In this document: in pieces, positions 1 to 9,241 of the stretch
How the letters are laid out: each line of letters starts with the position of its first letter
How positions within the stretch are numbered: position 1 is the stretch's first letter
Assembly (NCBI RefSeq): GCF_013170805.1
Contig: NZ_CP051293.1
Location: 6,888,001 to 6,952,000 of the forward strand
DNA length: 64,000 nucleotides
Origin: Mesorhizobium sp. NZP2077
GTDB taxonomy: Bacteria; Pseudomonadota; Alphaproteobacteria; Rhizobiales; Rhizobiaceae
Reading direction: 5' to 3'
Made by a program: the position numbers and the translations under genes
The notes under the pieces: model-generated
Database searches by the model: none
Told to the model about the DNA's origin: nothing
Seen by the model: only the letters and a program-made list of their open reading frames with translations

Positions 1-294
1 GCGTATTCAGCGCAGCAGGCGAAGGCGGAGGCCGCGAAACTCGGTCTTTGGGTCGGAACGTTTCAGGCACCCTGGGAATGGCGGGCTTTGCACGCCGGCG
101 ATGCGAGGCCGTCGAGCCAGCCGCTTGGCATCATCAGCCGCTCACAGGTAGCGCAAAGCTTTTCATGCCAACCGCGGCGGACATGCTCGCAAATCAGCTC
201 TTGCGACGAAGCCCAATGGTATCTCAATAACTGTCCATGGGGTGGCAAGCTGGATCGCGATGGCGACGGAATTGCTTGCGAGACACTCTGTTGA
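1..294 (+). CDS. Thermonuclease-family protein with C-terminal Excalibur domain, 3' end only
   Basis: An open frame runs in from the window edge and ends at TGA 292-294. The visible 97 residues hold a stretch typical of the end of secreted staphylococcal-nuclease-like proteins (AYSAQQAKAEAAKLGLW, then EWR). A short cysteine-containing Excalibur-type motif follows, with C..AQWYLNNCPWG and the calcium-loop-like DRDGDGIACE. Such proteins are usually exported nucleases; the catalytic part lies outside the window, so activity cannot be judged. The family call rests on the terminal motif and is fairly secure. Confidence 0.7.
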   Translation, partial: AYSAQQAKAEAAKLGLWVGTFQAPWEWRALHAGDARPSSQPLGIISRSQVAQSFSCQPRRTCSQISSCDEAQWYLNNCPWGGKLDRDGDGIACETLC

Positions 295-345
295 TGGCGC
301 TGGATAAGAAGCGGCCACAGATGCAAACGCCGTAAAGGCGGAGGG

Positions 346-663
346 ATGAGAGAGATGGTGTTCTTTGCAACAATCGGACTTCTTGTCATCGCTGTGAGCA
401 TCCCCATTGCCGCCATGTACGCCTGCGGACAGTTTGTCGGACAGAAACCGCCACACGCGCTGTTTAAGATGGCCGTGATGTTGGCGGTGGGGTTAGGCCT
501 GTTCTCAGCCGTGGTAGGCGCAATGCTCTACGCGCGCGCCGGCGGCATGACTGTTTCCGAGTGGGTGATGCTGGCGTGGGTTGCCGGATCTGCCGTTACC
601 GGCCAGGTCGCCTTGCAGGAATTGCTTGGCCGCAAGCCTCTTTCGTCGCCCGCAACTGACTGA
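346..663 (+). CDS. Small membrane protein, function unknown
   Basis: The 105-residue product has about three hydrophobic segments (roughly residues 4-28, 42-63 and 72-90) separated by short loops. No enzymatic motif was recognised. It follows the thermonuclease gene in the same direction, 51 bp downstream. An AGGGATGAGAG stretch just before the ATG could serve as ribosome binding site. The hydrophobic pattern supports a real inner-membrane protein, but no function can be proposed. Confidence 0.5.
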   Translation: MREMVFFATIGLLVIAVSIPIAAMYACGQFVGQKPPHALFKMAVMLAVGLGLFSAVVGAMLYARAGGMTVSEWVMLAWVAGSAVTGQVALQELLGRKPLSSPATD

Positions 664-683
664 CAGTTTCAATCCGCTGACTC

Positions 684-1340
684 CTACTTGCCGTGGGTCG
701 TGATCGGTGAGGCCTGATGCCGTTGACCCATCGCCACAGCACGCCAGTGCATCGCGAGCGCAATAAAGCCCGCGAGGGTTAGCGCGCCAAAGATTGTTGG
801 CTCAAGGCCCGGCAGCACCGTCGCGCTGCCGATACACGGCTTGTCGAGCCCCTTGTCAAATTCAGTGCAGATACGAGCGGGATCGTTCAGCGTCCGGAGT
901 TCCGACCAATCCCAAAGGCTCGCGCCTGGGTCCTTCTTGCCGTCGTTCAGCATTACCGTCGCGGAGAGAAACGTACACCAGAAATAGACCAGCGCGATCG
1001 CGGGCAGCACAGAGAAGACCACACTCATCGCGCCTTGATAGACGCGGCCTTCTCGCGAGCCCGTCTCGATCGCGTCGAAGCCGACAACCGGTATCCGCGC
1101 ATGCCAGTGCGAACCGCTGCATAGGGCATAGACCCGTCCAATGAGTGAGGTTAGGGCGAGCAAAATCGAACATATCGGGATTGCGATCATTACTGCAGGC
1201 ACCCTCGCCTTCATGACCAGCTTTGCACCGAAAATCTCTTCCCCGCCTTGCGCGACCACCCAAGAATTCAGGGCGTAATAGAGAAGGAGCGCACTGACCA
1301 CAAACCAAACCTTGCTAAGCTGGGATTGCGTCATTGGCAC
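684..1340 (-). CDS. Multi-pass membrane protein, function unknown
   Basis: The 218-residue product has four probable membrane helices (around residues 8-28, 47-68, 103-128 and 183-202). A hydrophilic loop with several cysteines (ARICTEF, KPCIG) lies between helices three and four, probably on the periplasmic side. It converges with the small membrane protein gene upstream in the window and reads in the same direction as the DUF4403 lipoprotein gene. No family was recognised. The consistent hydrophobic segments make it a credible gene. Confidence 0.5.
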   Translation of the reverse strand: MPMTQSQLSKVWFVVSALLLYYALNSWVVAQGGEEIFGAKLVMKARVPAVMIAIPICSILLALTSLIGRVYALCSGSHWHARIPVVGFDAIETGSREGRVYQGAMSVVFSVLPAIALVYFWCTFLSATVMLNDGKKDPGASLWDWSELRTLNDPARICTEFDKGLDKPCIGSATVLPGLEPTIFGALTLAGFIALAMHWRAVAMGQRHQASPITTHGK

Positions 1341-1384
1341 CCTCTTGTTCGTTATGAATGGCCGCGGCTCGTTTGGCAGATGGG

Positions 1385-3052
1385 CTACTGACCTACCAAG
1401 TCAGTTGATAGCGCCATATCGAAATTCATTTTGAGGCGGGCACTGGCAATCAGATTTTCCGGCCCGACAGTGATATCCAGAAGTTCAATCGACGGAGTGT
1501 CAGCGGAAATCTTCAACCCCGGAACGTTGGTATTGTGAACGGCCTTCAAGATCTCATCGGACGCGTCGTTGATCTGCTTGTTGAGATCGACTTTCGAATG
1601 AGCCTCTAAATCTGCCAGGATCTGGGTTTCGAACAGGGATTGTGCAGCCTTCCAGAAGGCGTTGTCCAGGACGGTCGCGAAATGCAATTCATTGATCGAG
1701 ATCGCTGTGCCAGTTTTCTCGGCGCGGGGTAGCCCTGAGAGGTAAACCCAGCCGGTCGTATTCAGGAACTCGCCCGGCAGCTTTGCCTGTACCTTCAAGC
1801 CCACCACGACGAAGCCAGCGCTCGGATAGAGGTCAACATCCTCGACCTTCACATCGATGGCGCCGGCCGGTGTCTGCTGCTGGAAATCGCGACCCTTAAG
1901 GTTCTTTGACAGCTCGTCCAATAGCAATCCGTAGGGAGCAGCTGCTTGCACGGTGATATCGGCTTGACTTCGATCGGCTGCTGTTTTGCCCAATGGCGGC
2001 AGAGACAGCGACTGTGTGGCAACTGGCTCTGCGGCAAGACTGGTCTTTGCTGCGACACGCACGGTCATCTTCATGCCTTGCGCTTCACCGACCATGCCCG
2101 AAAAGCTCGCCGCCGTGGGGACGATGTTGAGATAGACAGGCGTGTTGTCCGGGCGGTCGATCTTGATCGCAATGGCGTGCCATTGGGCCTCAACTTTTGA
2201 CCGAAGCGCATCACAAGGCAGAGCTTTGGCGATGGCATCCTGTATCTTGGCGCGGTGGTCATTGATCTGGCCGTTCAACACGTCAGCCAGTCCCAGATTG
2301 ATTGGCCCTGCGCAGACTTGGGGGTGCCCCAGGTTTCCAAAATCAAAGCCGAGACAGTTTTTGCCCACGACTTCCACCGAAGCACTGCTCACCCATCTGC
2401 CGGTCGGGGTTCCCGAGAGCACGGGGCACCACTTATCGTTCATGTCGAACTGCAGATCGACGCCGGGGACCAGCCGAGCTTCGAAGTTCTTTCCGGAAAG
2501 CGAAAGCAGTTTGGCAAGGTCGCCACCTACGCCGGCCTGACCGCTGACAAACAGCGGCTGTTCGACGTGAACGCCATTGCCCGCCTGGGCCACAACAAGA
2601 GGGCCATCTCTTGCGATGTCAGCATGCCAATGAAAGTCGGCGCATTGGTTCGTAGTGCCAAGGCTCGGAGCGGTAATATCCGGCACCTCAGCGCAAACAC
2701 GGACACCGATCCAACGGCACTCAGTATGATGTCCCACGTGTCCGGGATTAATATGAGGAATACCGACACATCCGATTTGACCATCTCCTTGCACTGGAAC
2801 GGATTGCGGTATCTTCGATTGGGCTGCTTGCACTAGCGTCTCATACGGGATTTGCGCCACCAGCGTGAGAACGCTGTCCGACACGGGTGCCGGCGGCACA
2901 TCGGCAGTGCCACCATGGATTGGCGCCTGGAAGAGATTTTTTTCGCAGCCCGAAACGCCAACCAAAATGAGAAGGACCGGAACGAACCGACGAGCGGCGG
3001 CAGCAAAGTGAGCGACACGCAACTTCGTGTCCGGTCTGGTACGCGCTGTCAT
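1385..3052 (-). CDS. DUF4403-family lipoprotein
   Basis: The product begins with a signal peptide ending in a lipobox-like LVGVSGC, so it is probably lipid-anchored at the outer membrane. The remaining ~520 residues match the repetitive beta-rich pattern of DUF4403 proteins (tandem domains related to lipid/BPI-like folds), whose function is unknown. The ATG at 3052 is preferred over the TTG at 3067 because a strong GGGGGAG lies just upstream of it. It is co-oriented with the membrane protein gene at 684-1340, about 45 bp away, so the two may be co-transcribed. Confidence 0.65.
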   Translation of the reverse strand: MTARTRPDTKLRVAHFAAAARRFVPVLLILVGVSGCEKNLFQAPIHGGTADVPPAPVSDSVLTLVAQIPYETLVQAAQSKIPQSVPVQGDGQIGCVGIPHINPGHVGHHTECRWIGVRVCAEVPDITAPSLGTTNQCADFHWHADIARDGPLVVAQAGNGVHVEQPLFVSGQAGVGGDLAKLLSLSGKNFEARLVPGVDLQFDMNDKWCPVLSGTPTGRWVSSASVEVVGKNCLGFDFGNLGHPQVCAGPINLGLADVLNGQINDHRAKIQDAIAKALPCDALRSKVEAQWHAIAIKIDRPDNTPVYLNIVPTAASFSGMVGEAQGMKMTVRVAAKTSLAAEPVATQSLSLPPLGKTAADRSQADITVQAAAPYGLLLDELSKNLKGRDFQQQTPAGAIDVKVEDVDLYPSAGFVVVGLKVQAKLPGEFLNTTGWVYLSGLPRAEKTGTAISINELHFATVLDNAFWKAAQSLFETQILADLEAHSKVDLNKQINDASDEILKAVHNTNVPGLKISADTPSIELLDITVGPENLIASARLKMNFDMALSTDLVGQ

Positions 3053-3118
3053 GGACGTCTCCCCCAAGAATGCTCTGCACCCGTTGAAGCGGCGGCACTG
3101 AAAATCACCGCTTTGTGA

Positions 3119-3487
3119 TCTCTACGTGATCGAATGACTTCAGGTGCCCCTATGCGCAGGCAGGCGCCGAAGCTCCTGCCGCTAAAGACAACCGAACAAG
3201 CGCTCCCGCCCTAGGAACTTCGTTGAGAACTCTATTCTTCACATTGACCGAACATTACTCTTTGTTGCATAGTGACGTAAGAGGCTGTTTGGATTCTTTT
3301 TAGAAATTGATAGAGGAATAGCGGGTCAGAATGGCCTGCGTTTGCAAATATGTTAGCCGCGTAAATATGACGCATTTGAACTATTCACTCGTCTGGAGAT
3401 TAAATCGTTTAATGTCAAATCTCTCAATCCCTATCGTCAAATAGAATCTCATAGACTGTCTCTATTCCTTGGAGGGAGGAATCTACC
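3119..3487. other. Intergenic region without a recognisable gene
   Basis: This stretch is visibly more AT-rich than its surroundings and separates the divergent DUF4403 and protease-nuclease genes. No open frame of note was seen. It ends with GGAGGGAGGA, a very strong ribosome binding site for the gene starting at 3488. Confidence 0.5.
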
Positions 3488-5572
3488 ATGGTTGCGACTA
3501 ATTTGTTCGACGAGCGCCGCCGCGCGGTAATGATTGCGGCTGCAAAACGATGGAAAGCGCAGCCGCCGACGCCTGCGACGACGCAAGTGACGCCATCGGA
3601 ACAGGCGCGCTACGACGCTCGCCGTTCGAGCTTTGATCAGGCGAGCGAACTGAAGGCACAAGGCCGTCTTCCGGTGTTCGTCGAGCGGAAGATGGGGCCT
3701 ACCCTTGACTGGTACACCTTGCCGCCAGACGATGCTGCCCGAGCCGCTGGCCGGCCGGTCGCCCGCATCGTGGCCAACGTCGATCCGAAGGTCGACCCGG
3801 TCGGGTTTGCGACCGGGTTCATGGTTTCACCTAACGTTCTTCTGACAAACTGGCATGTGTTTCCGGATCCCGGCTCGGTACGAGGAACCGGCGCAAATTT
3901 TCTTCATGATGAGACGGCATCAGGTGTCGCCCGCGGCATCATTTTCGAGTTTGATCCGGACGCCCTTTTCTTCTCGGCGGAGGATCTCGATTTCGCGCTC
4001 GTCGCGGTGAAGCCGAAGGCAATCACCGGCGAGCTTCTCTCCTCTGTCAACTTCCTGGCGATCAATGGATCGCGGTCAAAGATCCTGCCCGGGATGCCTA
4101 TCCGGATGATCGAATATCCTGATGGCGGGCCAAAACGCTATGCGATGGAGAATTGCCGGCTGCTCGAGCTGCGGGAGGACGGTTTCCTCCGGTACGAGAC
4201 CGACACCGAGGAAGGATCGTCGGGCTCGGCCTGCTATTCGGAAATGTGGGAGGTCGTCGGTTTGCACCACGCCTCCATTCCAAAAATGCGTGGCAATACT
4301 ATTCTCAATAAGGACGGTTCGGCATGGTCACCTGGCCAGCCGGATGACGGGATAGACTGGATCGCGAATGAGGGTGTGCGCATAAGTGCGTTGGTAAAGG
4401 CCTTCGGCGGGCTTGTACCGACCACGCCCGCCTCGAAGCATCTTTTGGACGAATTGCTGGCCAATACGACCGATCCTACCGATGAGGTCGCGAAGCTAGC
4501 GACGCCTCGCGCGCCAGAAGCCCTTAGTCCTGTGTTACCTGATCCCTCCAAAATTTTCGCAAACACGAAAGGAAACGTGATGGGCGGCGTTACCATGAAT
4601 TTTTCCGGACCAGTGACGATTTTCGTTGGTAGCGGTGTGCCGGCATCACAGCTTCCACAGGCGACGGCCGCGGTCGCGGCAGACGAGGCGCTCGAGAAAG
4701 CACTGCGCTTCGACCCCAATTACGACGATCGAGAAGGCTACAACCCTGACTTTCTCGAAAACGATATCACCGTGCCGCTGCCTCGCATTTCGCAGGAGCG
4801 GGACCAGGAGATGTATAAGGAGAATGGCCAGATCGTCGTGCTCAAGTACCATCACTTCAGCCTGGCGATGAACGCTTCCCGGCGCATGCAGATGTGGTCG
4901 GCGGTGAATGTCGATTACGATGCATCGAAAAGGACCTCCAGCGGCCGCGCCTTCTTCGGTCAAGATCGTTGGGTGGTTGACCCGCGAATTCCCCAGAAAT
5001 ACCAGTTGGGCGATCCCGACATCTACGCGCCCGCCAAACAGATCGACCGGGGTCATATCGTGCGTAGGGAAGACAATGCCTGGGGTGATACGCCGACGGA
5101 AATCGAGTTTGCCAATTCCGACACGTTTCACTTCTCAAATTGCACGCCGCAGCACGCGGCCTTCAACCGCTCCCAACCGGGAAAGCAATGGCCGGGAGTT
5201 CAAGGCTTGTGGGGCGGTTTCGAAAACCACATTCAACGCGACTTGCAATCAGGTGACACGCGCGCCTGCATCATAGCGGGTCCGATCTTGAACCCGAACG
5301 ATCCATCCGAAGATTTCGGGACCGGCCCGGTGCAGTATCCTCTTGTCTTTTGGAAAGTGGTTGCGGTCACGACGCGCGATACCAATGGGCGCCGGTCGCT
5401 ACGCACCTACGGCTTCAGGCTTTCCCAAAAGGATGTCGTCGACCGGTTCGGAGTGGAATTCGCGCCCGGCGAGTATGCACGCTATCAAGTCGCCCTGTCA
5501 GCCATAAGCGATGAGGCCGGCGTTATTTTTGACGATGTTCTCTTGCGCGCCGATACCCACGCCGGCGCGTAA
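3488..5572 (+). CDS. Trypsin-like serine protease fused to DNA/RNA non-specific endonuclease
   Basis: The 694-residue protein has two catalytic modules. Residues ~90-265 form a trypsin-like peptidase with His123 (TNWHVF), Asp168 (DLDFALV) and Ser245 (EGSSGSA). Residues ~440-680 form a DNA/RNA non-specific endonuclease with the DRGH motif at 520-523 and a downstream NCTPQHAAFN containing the expected Asn. A linker of about 170 residues joins them. There is no signal peptide, so both domains probably act in the cytosol. Protease-nuclease fusions of this kind occur among predicted bacterial immunity and self-killing effectors, where proteolysis may release or activate the nuclease (inference). 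The next genes encode TIR and Shedu proteins, which supports a defence role. Confidence 0.8.
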   Translation: MVATNLFDERRRAVMIAAAKRWKAQPPTPATTQVTPSEQARYDARRSSFDQASELKAQGRLPVFVERKMGPTLDWYTLPPDDAARAAGRPVARIVANVDPKVDPVGFATGFMVSPNVLLTNWHVFPDPGSVRGTGANFLHDETASGVARGIIFEFDPDALFFSAEDLDFALVAVKPKAITGELLSSVNFLAINGSRSKILPGMPIRMIEYPDGGPKRYAMENCRLLELREDGFLRYETDTEEGSSGSACYSEMWEVVGLHHASIPKMRGNTILNKDGSAWSPGQPDDGIDWIANEGVRISALVKAFGGLVPTTPASKHLLDELLANTTDPTDEVAKLATPRAPEALSPVLPDPSKIFANTKGNVMGGVTMNFSGPVTIFVGSGVPASQLPQATAAVAADEALEKALRFDPNYDDREGYNPDFLENDITVPLPRISQERDQEMYKENGQIVVLKYHHFSLAMNASRRMQMWSAVNVDYDASKRTSSGRAFFGQDRWVVDPRIPQKYQLGDPDIYAPAKQIDRGHIVRREDNAWGDTPTEIEFANSDTFHFSNCTPQHAAFNRSQPGKQWPGVQGLWGGFENHIQRDLQSGDTRACIIAGPILNPNDPSEDFGTGPVQYPLVFWKVVAVTTRDTNGRRSLRTYGFRLSQKDVVDRFGVEFAPGEYARYQVALSAISDEAGVIFDDVLLRADTHAGA

Positions 5573-5797
5573 CGTGACACTCGGCGTGGCAGCGACGGCC
5601 AGCCGTCGCATGCTGTAGACGCTTCGGTCCAGAAGGGCGCCGCGCCCGCGGCGGCTGCTTCGGAGGCGCTGAAGCGCAACAGATAGTCTACGGCGCGTTG
5701 CGCGTGCGCGGCGGCGGCGAAGATCGCCCGTTTATCGTCCTTCAGCGCGGCCGACTTCGACGCCCTCGCCTTCGAGCTCGACATCGGCAAATGGGAG

Positions 5798-6334
5798 ATG
5801 AATCGCACGCACTGGGCGATCAAGGACGTCAACCTGCCGAAAGAACTGCACGCTGCGCGGGGCATTGCCTTGCCCTCGTGGACGCGGCAGGCCAGCCGCG
5901 CCGTCGACATCACCCAGCACCATTTCGATGTTGGTCTCTCGTTTCCCGGCGAAGCCCGCGGGCTGGTCGAGCAGGTGGCCCGCGAGCTCGAGGCGAGTCT
6001 CGGCCCCAACGCCTATTTCTACGACAACAACTACGTCTCCCAGCTTGCCCGGCCATCGCTCGACACCCTGCTGCAGGACATCTATCGCAACCGCTCCAAG
6101 CTCATCGTAGCCTTCATCGGCGCCGACTATCAGCGCAAGGACTGGTGCGGCGTCGAGTTCCGCGCGATCCGCGAAGTCACCATGGCTTGGGACGAGCAGC
6201 GCGTCATGTACGTGCGCGTCGACGACGGCGCCGTCGATGGCGTGTTCCGCACCGACGGCTACGTCGACGCGCGACGCTTCAATCCCGCCGAGATCGCCCA
6301 GTTCATCACCGAGCGCCTCGCCCTCATCCCCTAA
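5798..6334 (+). CDS. TIR-domain protein
   Basis: The 178-residue product carries a TIR domain from about residue 45: FDVGLSFPGEAR at the start, the region NRSKLIVAFIGADY, and WCGVEF, whose Glu fits the NADase catalytic position of prokaryotic TIR effectors. Upstream of ATG 5798 the same frame stays open back to a TAG at 5684 and encodes plausible protein (FSAADFDALAFELDIGKWE), but no ATG, GTG or TTG is available there. The true start may be non-canonical or the 5' end may be damaged. The gene follows the protease-nuclease gene by about 225 bp and converges with the XRE gene, overlapping its end by 4 bp. NAD-depleting abortive defence is the likely role. Confidence 0.75.
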   Translation: MNRTHWAIKDVNLPKELHAARGIALPSWTRQASRAVDITQHHFDVGLSFPGEARGLVEQVARELEASLGPNAYFYDNNYVSQLARPSLDTLLQDIYRNRSKLIVAFIGADYQRKDWCGVEFRAIREVTMAWDEQRVMYVRVDDGAVDGVFRTDGYVDARRFNPAEIAQFITERLALIP

Positions 6335-7083
6335 TCGTCGGTGAGCCAGCCCGGCGTCACGGCGACCGTCCGGCGGTCGACCATGACGTGACGTCGCCTC
6401 GGCGCGCCGGGATCGGTGAGGCGCGGCGTCACCGAGACAATGGCGACCTTCCAGTCCGGCATGCCCGGCTGAGGCGCGGCCATGACACCGGACAGGACCG
6501 TCAGCCCGCGGCGCTCCAGCTCGGACACCGCGGCAAGAATGTCATTGTAGAGCTGGCGCCGCCCTCGCCCCGACGACAATGGCTCCTCGACGATGTCGGA
6601 GAGGATGAACGAGGCGAGGTCGAGCCATTCGCCGAGATTAGCGATGTGGTCGTCATGGGTGTCGGGCACGCCGGGACGGTGGATGAGATAGGCGTCGCAC
6701 TTCGCGGCATCGCGGATGGCCTTGTGCGTCTTCATCGGCGACACCGCCACCGGTTCGAGATGGCCATACGCCTCGACGAGGTGTTCGGCCGCCTTGTCCG
6801 GACCGATCGGCAGCCGCGGCGTGGTGAACGCGCCCGGCGCGTGGCCGAGCGCTTGGGCGATGCGGTCGAGCGCCTCGTCGCTCACCTTCTCCGCGCGTTC
6901 GACGCGCTCGACCGTCGACAGCGAGACATGCGCGAAGTCGGCGAGCGTGGTGGCTTTCCACTGCTTGAGATGGCGACCCCAGCGCACCACCATGGCGACG
7001 AGCTCGATCGCCGGCGGCGTGGGCACATCGACCGGCTTGTTAGGCAATTCCTTAATCTTGTCGAGAAGTTCCTGGGCATTCAT
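6331..7083 (-). CDS. XRE-family regulator with C-terminal effector-like domain
   Basis: The 250-residue protein has a helix-turn-helix near residues 35-90 (TTLADFAHVSLSTVERVERA) typical of XRE repressors, followed by about 150 residues of unknown fold. The ATG at 7083 is chosen because the protein-like sequence begins there. It lies 120 bp downstream of the Shedu gene in the same orientation and ends tail-to-tail over the last 4 bp of the TIR gene. It may control the Shedu/TIR locus; this is inferred from position only. Confidence 0.65.
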   Translation of the reverse strand: MNAQELLDKIKELPNKPVDVPTPPAIELVAMVVRWGRHLKQWKATTLADFAHVSLSTVERVERAEKVSDEALDRIAQALGHAPGAFTTPRLPIGPDKAAEHLVEAYGHLEPVAVSPMKTHKAIRDAAKCDAYLIHRPGVPDTHDDHIANLGEWLDLASFILSDIVEEPLSSGRGRRQLYNDILAAVSELERRGLTVLSGVMAAPQPGMPDWKVAIVSVTPRLTDPGAPRRRHVMVDRRTVAVTPGWLTDD

Positions 7084-7203
7084 GGACGAGGTCTCCTTTC
7101 GTGCCCGCGAACATGCCTCAACTCCGCCGAGCAAAAGAGGTCGAAACGCCCTTCAGCACGCATCAGCTCCCGACGCATCCCCGCCGCCCGCGCACCTGTC
7201 GGT

Positions 7204-8514
7204 TCAATCCCGCCGTTCTGTGCCCCGCTTGTCAGCGCGTTGCCCCAATCCGGCCGAGCCCGCGCGCTCCGTCAGCGAGACGATGATTCTGTCGAGGCGG
7301 CGGAGCAGATCGTCGTAGGTGACGATGTCCATCATATTCACATATTTCCGCTTGATCACCTCCAGGTCGAACGATTGGTTCTCGGTGAGCCCGCCAGTGC
7401 CGTCCGTTCGGCGATCGCGGCCGAGCAGAAGCAGCGCCTTGGGATTGGTCACCCGGATCTGGAGGCCGGCGGGAAGTGCTGACCCGTATCGCTTCGACAG
7501 TTCGCGCTCCCCCTCAACGCCCCATTTGGAGAGGTGGAACAGGTATTTCTCGGCCTGCATGATGGTGTCTGACAGCTCCTTGGTCGGAACGCTGTTGCCA
7601 CGATAAATTCCTCTGCTCAGCAGAATGTCGTCAAAAGGCTTCTTGATCTCGATGACGTCGATGTTGCCGTTGGCGTCGACCACGCAAAGGTCGACGTATC
7701 GGTTCTTTCGCTTGTCCGGCCTCGAATAGAAGTCGGCGATCCGAACATTCTCCAACACCGCCACATATTTCGGGAACAGCAGTAGGATGACGCCGACGAC
7801 CATCTTCTGCCACTCCTTCTCGGAGTAGCTTGCCGCCCTGGCGAGCCAGGAGGAGAGGGTCTCGCGCAGATAGACGAACTTGTCGATCTCGGCACGAAGC
7901 AGCTCATCCCGTCGCAAGGCCCGGCCGCGCGCACCGGCGTTCCGGCGATTCAGGTAGCTTTCGTAGTGATCGCGCGCGCTGGTCGCGCCGTCGAAGAATT
8001 CGCCGAGGATGGTCTCCACGCGCGCCGCGGCATAGCGGTCGACCTCGATGCTGTTCGGGAACCTCTCGAGCAGCTCGCCGAAGGCCTCGACGGCGATGCT
8101 GTCGACCCGGTCGCCGCCAACGACGATTTCGCTGCCGGGCTTCAGCTTTGCAATGCGCCGAAAGATGCTGATATTGCGCTCGGCGACAAAGACCTTCCGG
8201 TCCAGCGCGATCCCCTCCGCGACGATCAGCACATCGTTGTCGATCCCCAGGATCCGCCCAGGAATGCGGTGATATCCGTTTTTTGTGGTCGCGAACCGAA
8301 ACCGATAGAGCGGTCGATCGTCCTCGTCCGCCTCGTCGTCGTGCGCGGCACCGTGCGCCGTCTCCGCCACGAGGTCGGAACTGCGGAAGAAGAAGACCCG
8401 GCTCAGCGTCACCTTGCCCGCCGCCTTGAGCTCCCGCGTCACCCAGGCATTGCCACCGAAGTGCGGTTCGTATTCGAGCGTCACGCCCTTGCTGCCGACC
8501 TCAAACGAAATCAT
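7204..8514 (-). CDS. sduA: Shedu-type immune nuclease (DUF4263)
   Basis: The C-terminal half contains the DUF4263 signature: EKEWQ, LLFPKYV, then RYVDLCVVDANGNIDVIEIKKP-type sequence with D...EIK as a PD-(D/E)XK nuclease core. The N-terminal ~200 residues are the variable sensing part found in Shedu proteins. The start at ATG 8514 is favoured by AGGAG 6-7 bases upstream. Shedu is a single-gene anti-phage system whose SduA nuclease attacks DNA. The neighbours (TIR, protease-nuclease, XRE, nucleotidyltransferase) make this a small defence island. Length (437 aa) is within the family range. Confidence 0.8.
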   Translation of the reverse strand: MISFEVGSKGVTLEYEPHFGGNAWVTRELKAAGKVTLSRVFFFRSSDLVAETAHGAAHDDEADEDDRPLYRFRFATTKNGYHRIPGRILGIDNDVLIVAEGIALDRKVFVAERNISIFRRIAKLKPGSEIVVGGDRVDSIAVEAFGELLERFPNSIEVDRYAAARVETILGEFFDGATSARDHYESYLNRRNAGARGRALRRDELLRAEIDKFVYLRETLSSWLARAASYSEKEWQKMVVGVILLLFPKYVAVLENVRIADFYSRPDKRKNRYVDLCVVDANGNIDVIEIKKPFDDILLSRGIYRGNSVPTKELSDTIMQAEKYLFHLSKWGVEGERELSKRYGSALPAGLQIRVTNPKALLLLGRDRRTDGTGGLTENQSFDLEVIKRKYVNMMDIVTYDDLLRRLDRIIVSLTERAGSAGLGQRADKRGTERRD

Positions 8515-8549
8515 CACACGTGCTCCTGCACTGGCTGCCACCATCCTCT

Positions 8550-9241
8550 TCACCCGGCGCCACGACTAATGGCGACAAACCGGTCTCGCACTATGTCGGT
8601 CCGCCCTGCCGGGCCGCGGACATTTCCCTCAAGGAAATATTCGAAGTCGCCGTTCTGAAGCAGGACTGTGAACTGTTCGGCGATGAACCGGTGGACTTCG
8701 GCCTCTGCAGCAAGAATCTCGTCCACGATCTCCGGCCGCCCGTCGACGATGAGGAGGATATCTTCCATGTCACGGCTCATGAACAGATCACCTGCGCCGC
8801 GCCCGAGATAAGCTTTGTCGCGACAAATAGCTCCGGGGAAAGCTTTTTGATCCTGAGCGTATCGGTCAATTCATGGGTTACTGCCGTTTCGATCCCAGCT
8901 GCGTACCAGTGGTTAGTGAAGCCGAGTATGCCGGCATCGTCCGGCATAAAGTCGACCTTGAGGTCCCGCAGCCGCATCCGGCAGATGACGTTGTCCTCGG
9001 GGGACTCAGCGAAACCTCGCTGCCTCAATTCTTCCCGCAACTGCGCCCACTCTCCATAACCGGCAAGATCGACGATGAGGTCGACGTCGTCAGTCGCCCT
9101 CACATCCTCAAGGGTCACTTCGTCTGTTATAAAAAGAGCGGTTGTGCACCCGCCGACAAAGACCAGCCGTTCCCGGAAGTCTTCCCCCAAAGCTTCCGCC
9201 ACCGTCTGCAGCATCAGGAGCAATTGGCCTCGGACCGTCAT
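8550..9241 (-). pseudogene. AbiEii-like nucleotidyltransferase, frameshifted
   Basis: The first part encodes a nucleotidyltransferase-type protein (FVGGCTTALFI, then ATDDVDLIVD with the paired acidic residues). The frame breaks near 8800. The other frame continues as YLGRGAGDLFMSRDMEDI and runs to 8550, giving the usual C-terminal part. The junction AAGCT/TAT fits loss of 7 bases from a KLEAYLGRG coding sequence. It overlaps the upstream partner gene by ATGA at 9238-9241, the layout of a two-gene toxin-antitoxin or defence pair. The product is probably inactive or truncated. Confidence 0.65.

Noticed and set aside
1330..1350. TGGCAC match as a second sigma-54 promoter
   Set aside because: No GC at the -12 position with correct spacing. 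Other TGGCAC occurrences that I checked also failed.
5698..7482. Very long plus-strand open frame (594 codons) across the TIR and XRE genes
   Set aside because: Composition is Arg-rich and lacks family motifs. It runs across the TIR gene in another frame and antisense to the XRE gene, both of which have clear domains. It is a GC-rich shadow frame.
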